A stretch of DNA of 5,412 nt from positions 1-5,412 of the forward strand of contig CAJASG010000309.1 of assembly GCA_903944555.1 (NCBI GenBank), given 5' to 3'. The translations under genes were made by a program, and so were the position numbers. The notes under the pieces are model-generated. The model made no database searches, was not told the DNA's origin, and was given only the letters and a program-made list of their open reading frames with translations. This document shows positions 1 through 4,747 of this stretch, one piece after another; position 1 is the stretch's first letter; every line of letters starts with the position of its first letter. The stretch is from an uncultured beta proteobacterium. GTDB lineage: Bacteria > Pseudomonadota > Gammaproteobacteria > Burkholderiales > Burkholderiaceae_C.

Positions 1-708
1 CCGCTTTCCGCGCCAGCCAAAGCGTGCACGCCCGACCAGCAACACGGCAAAAGTCAGCCAGGAAAGCACCGAAAATATCGTCTTGTGGTTCCAGTGCCAC
101 GTCTGCGCATGGCCGTACACCACATCACCAAACAGCACGCCGATAAGTAGCGTCGCGCTCAGCAGTACAAATCCAGCAGTCACAAATCGGAATGTCAGTC
201 GTTCCAGGGTTAGCAAGGGCAGGCCACTGTGCGGGTCTTCCGCCAAACGAATTCGACTCTCCGTGCGGGTCATAAACCAGGCGTGTACTACAGCAGTTCC
301 AAATAAACCGTAACACGCAACACCAAACGCCAAGTGCACAGGTAGCCACACAGAGGCCGTGGGCGACATTGTGCTACCGGGGAAGACCAAGGCTAACATG
401 ACGGCTCCCGAACCTAGGGCACAAAGGGTCCAGCGGGTGCGCAGTTGCGGGAATATCTGGCTCTCTACTGCGTAAATTGCAGCCACCAACCAAGCAGTCA
501 CTGAAAGTGCGGGCGCGAAGCCAAAATGGGCCTGCTCTCCGAGCAAACTCCAGCACAGAAGGGCTCCATGCATCAGCCAGGCGGCAGCTACCCATGCGCG
601 CGCGGACGCCTGGCTCAAATACGAGGCCCGAACGGCAGGCCACGCATAGGCCACGGAGGCTAAAACCGAAAGAATCACTTCGAGGGGGGGCGCACTGGCT
701 AAAATCAT
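1..708 (-). CDS. ypjD: YpjD/CcsA-like cytochrome c assembly family membrane protein, 3'-truncated by window edge
   Basis: Reading the minus strand from the ATG at 708-706 gives 236 codons with no stop before the window edge, so the C-terminus is missing (roughly 30-40 residues by comparison with usual family length). The product is strongly hydrophobic with several predicted membrane segments, at about residues 8-26, 38-56, 68-82, 94-110, 120-144, 174-194 and 210-226. Family hallmarks are visible: conserved histidines at H47 (WLMHG), H125 (LPVHL) and H208, the last within WNHKTIFSVLSWLTF, and the following LLVGRARFGWRG. This is the CcsA/HemX-like fold linked to haem handling or cytochrome c assembly. 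The exact role of YpjD is not established, so haem binding is inference. Location next to ffh, divergently oriented, matches the ypjD-ffh neighbourhood known from E. coli. There is no clear Shine-Dalgarno sequence. A run of seven Cs lies at codons 7-9. The family call is secure; the symbol is by homology and context. Confidence 0.88.
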   Translation of the reverse strand, partial: MILASAPPLEVILSVLASVAYAWPAVRASYLSQASARAWVAAAWLMHGALLCWSLLGEQAHFGFAPALSVTAWLVAAIYAVESQIFPQLRTRWTLCALGSGAVMLALVFPGSTMSPTASVWLPVHLAFGVACYGLFGTAVVHAWFMTRTESRIRLAEDPHSGLPLLTLERLTFRFVTAGFVLLSATLLIGVLFGDVVYGHAQTWHWNHKTIFSVLSWLTFAVLLVGRARFGWRGKR

Positions 709-751
709 GGGTACAGTTTAGCGTTTTGCTCCCTGCACCGGAATACACCCC

Positions 752-2116
752 ATGGCCTCAGCTCTTTCAGACAAACTTTCCCGACTCGTTAAGGAGTTGC
801 GAGGGCAGGCCCGCATCACCGAATCCAATGTCTCGGACATGTTGCGCGAGGTGCGCATGGCGTTGCTGGAGGCCGATGTGGCCCTGCCTGTGGTGCGCGA
901 CTTCATTGCACGCGTCAAAGAAAAGGCGATGGGCGAGGATGTACTGGGCTCCTTGCAACCCGGCCAGGTACTGGTCAGTATTGTCAGCAAAGAGCTGGCC
1001 GCCACCATGGGCGAGGGCGTCAGTGACATCAATCTCGCAGCCCAGCCACCCGCCGTGATTTTGATGGCCGGTTTGCAGGGTGCGGGTAAAACCACGACCA
1101 CCGCCAAGCTGGCCAAACACCTGATTGAGAAACGCAAGAAGAAAGTGCTCACCGTATCGGGTGACGTGTACCGTCCGGCGGCTATTGAGCAGTTGAAAAC
1201 CGTGACCGCCCAGGCTGGTGCCGAGTGGTTCCCGAGTACGCCCGACCAGAAGCCAGTCGATATTGGACTGGCCGCGCTGGACTACGCTAAAAAGCACTTT
1301 TTTGATGTGTTGCTGGTGGATACCGCGGGTCGTTTGGCGATTGACGAAGCCTTGATGAAGGAAATCAAGGACCTGCATGCAGCCCTGAATCCGGTAGAAA
1401 CCCTGTTTGTGGTGGACGCCATGCAGGGCCAGGATGCCGCCAACACCGCACGGGCTTTCAAGGAAGCCTTGCCGCTCACGGGCATCATCCTGACCAAAAC
1501 CGATGGTGATTCTCGTGGCGGCGCCGCACTGTCGGTGCGCCAAATCACCGGTGCCCCCATCAAGTTTGCCGGTACCAGTGAAAAACTGGATGGGCTGGAA
1601 GTATTCGATGCCGAACGCCATGCCGGGCGCATTCTGGGCATGGGCGATATATTGGCACTGGTGGAGCAAGTCACCGCAGGCGTCAATATGGAAGCCGCGC
1701 AAAAGTTGGCGGCCAAGGTCAAGAGCGGTGCTGGTTTCGATTTAAACGACTTTTTGGCCCAGATTCAACAGATGAAGCAGATGGGTGGGCTGTCCAGCCT
1801 GATGGACAAGCTTCCAGCGGCCATGGCCGCCAAGGCCGGACAGATGGACATGGACCGGGCGGAGAAAGACATTGGCCGCAAGCAAGGCATCATCCACAGC
1901 ATGACGCCACTTGAGCGCCGCAAACCCGAACTCATCAAGGCCACCCGCAAGCGCCGCATTGCTGCCGGTGCAGGGGTTCAGGTGCAGGAAGTCAATCGCA
2001 TGCTCAAGGAGTTTGAGCAGATGCAGGACATGATGAAAAAGATGAAGGGCGGCGGCATGATGAAAATGATGAAGCGGATGGGCGGCATGAAGGGCATGCC
2101 CAAGATGCCTTTTTAG
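752..2116 (+). CDS. ffh: Signal recognition particle protein Ffh (SRP54), GTPase
   Basis: This 454-residue protein is full length for bacterial Ffh (about 450). It binds 4.5S RNA and hydrophobic signal sequences emerging from ribosomes, and delivers them to the membrane by reciprocal GTPase activation with FtsY. Domains in order: the helical N domain (about 1-95); the G domain (about 96-300) with P-loop GLQGAGKT at 107-114, DVYRPAA at 138-144, DTAGR at 190-194, TKTD at 248-251 and closing loop GTSEK at 274-278; and the M domain (about 328-430) with MTPLERRKPELI and the RNA-binding helix RKRRIAAGAG at 399-408. The tail (424-454) is rich in Met, Lys and Gly, as expected for a flexible signal-binding M-domain end. 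The ATG at 752 starts the standard N-terminus; no strong Shine-Dalgarno is visible. The gene is divergent from the YpjD-like gene (43 bp) and its stop overlaps the convergent downstream gene by 4 bp. Function is certain. Confidence 0.98.
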   Translation: MASALSDKLSRLVKELRGQARITESNVSDMLREVRMALLEADVALPVVRDFIARVKEKAMGEDVLGSLQPGQVLVSIVSKELAATMGEGVSDINLAAQPPAVILMAGLQGAGKTTTTAKLAKHLIEKRKKKVLTVSGDVYRPAAIEQLKTVTAQAGAEWFPSTPDQKPVDIGLAALDYAKKHFFDVLLVDTAGRLAIDEALMKEIKDLHAALNPVETLFVVDAMQGQDAANTARAFKEALPLTGIILTKTDGDSRGGAALSVRQITGAPIKFAGTSEKLDGLEVFDAERHAGRILGMGDILALVEQVTAGVNMEAAQKLAAKVKSGAGFDLNDFLAQIQQMKQMGGLSSLMDKLPAAMAAKAGQMDMDRAEKDIGRKQGIIHSMTPLERRKPELIKATRKRRIAAGAGVQVQEVNRMLKEFEQMQDMMKKMKGGGMMKMMKRMGGMKGMPKMPF

Positions 2117-2865
2117 CCTGCTTTTTTCAAACATTCGTTCAGGGCCAATACACAGCTGGAATTTTCGCCATCGAAGAGTGTGTCGATCCAATGGGACTCA
2201 CGCGTACGAATGAGGCTGAGAAACGCGTTGGCCCTCTCACCTTTAGCCGCCATATCGGAAAAGGTGTCGAATCCCGCTTCCAGAAATGATTGCAGTGCCC
2301 CGACTCCTGCCGCCATGGCGGGCCTGCGCATCAACTTGAGCATCAATCGAAGCCCCCGCGTGTGCGTCAAGCGGTTCAGCTCATACCCTACCGCCAGAAC
2401 TTCAGCCAACTGGCGATTTCGGTCATCCCGCCGGGCAACGCGCTTCCATGCGCGCACGTACCGCAGGGCTGTATTGGCCGGGGTATTCGGATCGGCGACA
2501 TCGACGATCCACGCGACGGCCATTTCATGGTCCAACTCTTCGGTCAAAACGTGCAGTTGGGCCAATGACACCGCGGTTGCGACCACCTGGGCTGGGAAAA
2601 ATCTTTGCAACCCTCCCGCGATCCGCGCAAATTGTGCGTCACGCAGCGAGTAGTCCTTGTCACTGTAAAGCTCCTCCAGGAAGAACCGGGCGGCTCCCGC
2701 GAACTCTGCTGAAACCAGTAAGTCCCAGTAGGTGCCCGAGAAGCGCTGCGCCTGGAACCCTTTGATGGCCTGGATGGCGTCACGGTGGGCGGGGCTGGCG
2801 GCGGTCAATGCACGCAGGACTTCTACCCGGGCGACTGCCTCTCTGATCGTGTGTACTGCATCCAT
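2113..2865 (-). CDS. FFLEELY-motif protein of unknown function
   Basis: This is a 250-residue soluble, probably mostly helical protein with no signal peptide or membrane segment. Residues 61-68 read FFLEELYS, followed by DKDYSLRDAQFARI (69-82). I recall this as the signature of a conserved proteobacterial family named after that motif; no function is known to me. Other notable stretches are HVLTEELDHEMA (105-116), a basic patch KRVARRDDRNRQ (141-152), and GLRLMLKLMRRPAMAAGVGALQSFLEAGFDTF (171-202), which looks like a helix pair. No catalytic motif is apparent. The start is the ATG at 2865-2863; upstream on the minus strand there is no good Shine-Dalgarno. It is convergent with ffh, and the stop codons overlap at 2113-2116. 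Its upstream spacer contains a 9 bp dyad and a TTGACT -35-like hexamer. It appears monocistronic here. Coding status is secure from length, family resemblance and tight packing; function is not assigned. Confidence 0.87.
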   Translation of the reverse strand: MDAVHTIREAVARVEVLRALTAASPAHRDAIQAIKGFQAQRFSGTYWDLLVSAEFAGAARFFLEELYSDKDYSLRDAQFARIAGGLQRFFPAQVVATAVSLAQLHVLTEELDHEMAVAWIVDVADPNTPANTALRYVRAWKRVARRDDRNRQLAEVLAVGYELNRLTHTRGLRLMLKLMRRPAMAAGVGALQSFLEAGFDTFSDMAAKGERANAFLSLIRTRESHWIDTLFDGENSSCVLALNECLKKAG

Positions 2866-2947
2866 AAGTGAAGCGAGTGTAGGCGCCCATCAATGCAGCC
2901 ACATGCATCACAGGCCGCTGGGTGGGTCATTTTTTGGAATGGGTGTG

Positions 2948-2953
2948 AGTCAA
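2948..2953 (-). promoter_or_regulatory. Possible -35 element for the FFLEELY gene
   Basis: On the minus strand these bases read TTGACT, five of six matches to the sigma-70 -35 consensus. No good -10 hexamer follows at 16-18 bp, so the promoter is weakly supported. It lies about 85 bp upstream of the gene start and directly next to the 9 bp dyad at 2957-2985, which would place the dyad in an activator-like position. This is inference from consensus matching only. Confidence 0.25.
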
Positions 2954-2956
2954 CAC

Positions 2957-2985
2957 TTCTTCATTAAGCTAATGGAAATGAAGAA
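2957..2985. repeat. Perfect 9 bp inverted repeat with nested palindrome (possible operator)
   Basis: The arms are TTCTTCATT (2957-2965) and AATGAAGAA (2977-2985), exact reverse complements around an 11 nt centre. A second, overlapping palindrome CATTA-AGC-TAATG spans 2962-2974, so the left arm can pair with either of two partners. The stretch is AT-rich in a GC-rich window and sits in the spacer between the divergent FFLEELY and GNAT genes. There is no T-run, so it is not a typical intrinsic terminator. A binding site for a dimeric regulator or an RNA switch-like structure is possible; neither is shown. Confidence 0.5.
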
Positions 2986-3027
2986 TATGGCTGGCGAAGG
3001 GGATGTGTCCTCCTGGTCTTACGACGC

Positions 3028-3043
3028 TTTTGCGACAGCAAAA
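3028..3043. repeat. 6 bp inverted repeat TTTTGC-GACA-GCAAAA
   Basis: TTTTGC (3028-3033) and GCAAAA (3038-3043) are perfect complements around a GACA loop. The dyad ends two bases before the upstream candidate ATG of the GNAT gene. In RNA it would form a short hairpin near that start; in DNA it could be half of an operator. At six pairs, chance occurrence is quite possible. Confidence 0.3.
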
Positions 3044-3064
3044 TAATGTTTGGAGTGGCATCAC

Positions 3065-3084
3065 TAGGGGAAAACCCGTATATT
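3065..3084 (+). promoter_or_regulatory. Candidate promoter of the GNAT-corC-lnt cluster: dyad overlapping -35/-10 spacer, TATATT -10
   Basis: TATATT at 3079-3084 matches the sigma-70 -10 consensus in five of six bases. A weak -35 candidate GTGGCA lies at 3055-3060 (18 bp spacer, four of six). Between them TAGGGG-AAAA-CCCGTA (3065-3080) is an imperfect inverted repeat with one G-G mismatch, placed where a regulator would contact a promoter. Transcription from this -10 would begin at about 3091, exactly the downstream ATG of the GNAT gene. Everything beyond the motifs themselves is inference. Confidence 0.35.
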
Positions 3085-3090
3085 CCGCCC

Positions 3091-3822
3091 ATGGTTGATA
3101 CAAAAGATCTGATTAAAGCCTCGTTGGGCGTCGGGCGCCACTTCTTGCGTCCGCCTTCAAACCGGGCGGATGAGTCGGTTGTGCCGCGCGTGGCCCCGGT
3201 CATTGTTCCGATTCGCTCGTTGGGCGCCAATCATCGTGATCGGATTGCCAAACATTTGCTGTCGCTGGAGGGGCATGATCGCTACTTGCGCTTTGGCTAC
3301 CTCGCGCAGGACACGCAGATTCAAAAGTACGTCGACGCACTGAACTTCGATCGGGATGAGATTTTCGGTATATACAACCGCAAACTTGACCTTATTGCGA
3401 TGGCGCACCTGGCGTACGCCAAAGACAGTGGCTATGAGTCCTGCGCCGAATTTGGGGTGTCTGTGTTGCCGTTGGCGCGTGGTCGGGGTTACGGCGCGCG
3501 CTTGTTTGACCGCGCGGCTATGCACGCCACCAATGATGGGGTGAGCCTGATGTTCATTCACGCATTGAGTGAAAATGCGGCCATGCTCAACATTGCGCGC
3601 AAAGCAGGCGCTGTGGTGGAGCGGGATGGCTCGGAATCCGAGGCCCATTTGCGGCTTCCACCAGCGACATTGGACAGCCGGGTGACGGAAATGCTGGACG
3701 AGCAAATCGCCCAGACCGATTACCGACTCAAAGTCCAGGCCAAGCAGTTTTGGGACTTTCTTGCCACCTTGCAGGAAGTGCGCCGCGACGTGCTGGATGC
3801 GCAAACCCGTAGCCCGCCCTGA
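3091..3822 (+). CDS. GNAT-family N-acetyltransferase
   Basis: From ATG 3091 the product is 243 residues; an in-frame ATG at 3046 would add 15 (258 total). I prefer 3091 because the extension uses codons less typical of the window and because a -10-like TATATT lies just upstream, but neither start has a Shine-Dalgarno. Numbering from 3091, the GNAT core spans about residues 35-190. The acetyl-CoA pyrophosphate-binding signature is RGRGYG (130-135) after FGVSVLPLA, and motif B is ALSENAAMLNIARKAGAV (158-175). The HDRYLRFGY stretch (62-70) is typical of the N-terminal part of this subgroup. The C-terminal 45 residues look helical and lie outside the GNAT core. The fold predicts transfer of acetyl from acetyl-CoA to an amine; the substrate (protein lysine, small amine or other) is unknown. 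It lies 51 bp before corC on the same strand, so co-transcription is likely. Family assignment is firm, substrate is not. Confidence 0.88.
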   Translation: MVDTKDLIKASLGVGRHFLRPPSNRADESVVPRVAPVIVPIRSLGANHRDRIAKHLLSLEGHDRYLRFGYLAQDTQIQKYVDALNFDRDEIFGIYNRKLDLIAMAHLAYAKDSGYESCAEFGVSVLPLARGRGYGARLFDRAAMHATNDGVSLMFIHALSENAAMLNIARKAGAVVERDGSESEAHLRLPPATLDSRVTEMLDEQIAQTDYRLKVQAKQFWDFLATLQEVRRDVLDAQTRSPP

Positions 3823-3873
3823 ATCCGCTATCCTCGGGGTTCCGAAACAACGGCAGTTCTTGCCCCCACGTCA

Positions 3874-4743
3874 GTGTCCGACCCCCATCCCTCCCGCCAT
3901 ATTGACAAGGAAGACAAGCGTACATTCCTGCAAAAACTCGCCGAGTTCATCCACCCGGGGCCCGACTCCACGGCGGAGTTGATCGAGACCCTGGTCGAGG
4001 CGGAGGACAACAAAATCATTGGTGCCGAGTCCCGCGCGATGCTGGAAGGCGTGATTCGCATGGCGGACATGACGGCGGGCGATGTCATGGTGGCGGCGAC
4101 CCGCATGGACCTGGTCAGCATCCAGGCCCCGTTTGACGAGTTGCTGAACACGGTGATTGATACGGCCCACTCACGTTTTCCGGTCTTTGACGGAGAGCGC
4201 GAGAACATCATCGGAATTCTCATGGCCAAAGACCTGCTCAAGCTGCAGCGGGCGCCAGACTTCAACATTCGGGCGCTCTTGCGTCCCGCCGTGTTTGTGC
4301 CGGAAACCAAGGGTTTGAACGATTTGCTGCGGGAATTTCGGGGCAACCGCAACCACCTCGCCATCGTCATCGATGAGTTTGGCCGCGTGGCCGGGCTGAT
4401 CACGATTGAAGATGTGCTGGAGCAAATCGTCGGTGAGATTGAAGATGAGTTCGATATTGCCGAGGATGAGGGCGATATCTTCGGGTTGCCGGACCACTCC
4501 TACCGCGTCAGTGGAGACACTCCCATCGAACGCGTCAACGACGCCTTCTCGGTCACGCTGAAGGATTCAGACCCGCAGGACCATTTCGACACCATTGGCG
4601 GGTTGATCGCCCATGAAATGGGCCATGTCCCCAAACGCGGTGAAAAGTTCAGCTTGGGCGGACTGGACTTTGTCGTGATGCACACCAAGGGCGGCGCCGT
4701 GAAGTGGTTCAAAGTGGCCCCAGCGGCTGTCTTGAACCCCTGA
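3874..4743 (+). CDS. corC: CBS-domain transporter-associated protein CorC/HlyC/YbeX
   Basis: A 289-residue soluble protein, normal length for CorC/YbeX. The GTG at 3874 is chosen because translation then begins SDPHPSRHIDKEDKRTFLQKL, matching the N-terminus I know for Burkholderiales homologues; there is no in-frame ATG nearby and no Shine-Dalgarno. After a helical N-terminus (about 15-65, AELIETLVEAEDNKIIG) come two CBS motifs, about 66-125 (MTAGDVMV, SRFPVF, NIIGILMAKDLL) and 130-190 (RPAVFVPE, HLAIVIDEFGRVAGLITIEDVLEQIVGEI). They are followed by the acidic linker DEFDIAEDEGD and the CorC/HlyC C-terminal domain (about 205-285, DTIGGLIAHEMGHVPKRGE). CBS pairs usually bind adenine nucleotides. 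The family was first linked to magnesium/cobalt efflux with CorA, and E. coli YbeX has also been connected to ribosome-related phenotypes, so the precise role is unsettled. It sits 4 bp before lnt, a conserved pairing. Confidence 0.95.
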   Translation: MSDPHPSRHIDKEDKRTFLQKLAEFIHPGPDSTAELIETLVEAEDNKIIGAESRAMLEGVIRMADMTAGDVMVAATRMDLVSIQAPFDELLNTVIDTAHSRFPVFDGERENIIGILMAKDLLKLQRAPDFNIRALLRPAVFVPETKGLNDLLREFRGNRNHLAIVIDEFGRVAGLITIEDVLEQIVGEIEDEFDIAEDEGDIFGLPDHSYRVSGDTPIERVNDAFSVTLKDSDPQDHFDTIGGLIAHEMGHVPKRGEKFSLGGLDFVVMHTKGGAVKWFKVAPAAVLNP

Positions 4744-4747
4744 TTGC

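Larger units (their letters stand above)
2903..3046 (+). other. Possible small ORF, 47 codons (35 from internal ATG 2939), ending TAATG
   Basis: An open frame from ATG 2903, or from ATG 2939 (35 residues, beginning MGVSQHFFIKLMEMK), ends at TAA 3044-3046. That stop overlaps the upstream in-frame ATG of the GNAT reading frame (3046-3048) as TAATG, an arrangement typical of translational coupling. Against it: no Shine-Dalgarno at a proper distance (only GGA directly before 2939), unremarkable third-position GC, no recognised family, and inverted repeats inside the frame. I cannot say it is a gene; it is recorded because the spacer otherwise has no product. Confidence 0.15.

Noticed and set aside
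709..751. Divergent promoter pair between the YpjD-like gene and ffh
   Set aside because: I found only weak single-hexamer matches (for example TAAAAT at 700-705 without a matching -35), not enough to call a promoter.
477..1058. 193-codon plus-strand frame spanning the ypjD-ffh junction
   Set aside because: It overlaps the YpjD-like gene antisense and ffh out of frame. Its composition (Arg, Pro, Trp rich) is that of a GC-rich shadow.
718..1702. Long minus-strand open frames opposite ffh (144 and 311 codons)
   Set aside because: They lie entirely opposite a certain ffh coding sequence, are His/Gln- or Ser-rich in the way of antisense shadows, and match no family.
2015..2113. Repeated ATGATGAA-type motifs at the end of ffh as a tandem repeat
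   Set aside because: They are the codons of the Met/Lys/Gly-rich M-domain tail normal for Ffh, not an independent repeat.
2110..2130. T-rich stretch after ffh as an intrinsic terminator
   Set aside because: There are T-runs but no GC-rich stem in front of them on either strand, and the bases are coding for the opposite gene.
2893..2908. ATGCA-N6-TGCAT inverted repeat
   Set aside because: Five-base arms with an internal ATGCAT palindrome are expected by chance in a spacer of this size; no supporting context.
3157..3804. 215-codon minus-strand frame opposite the GNAT gene
   Set aside because: It is a shadow of the GNAT coding sequence, with no recognisable motif, and the plus strand carries clear GNAT signatures.
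3823..3873. Terminator or promoter between GNAT and corC
   Set aside because: No stable stem with a T-run and no paired -35/-10 hexamers are visible, so it is treated as an intra-operon gap.
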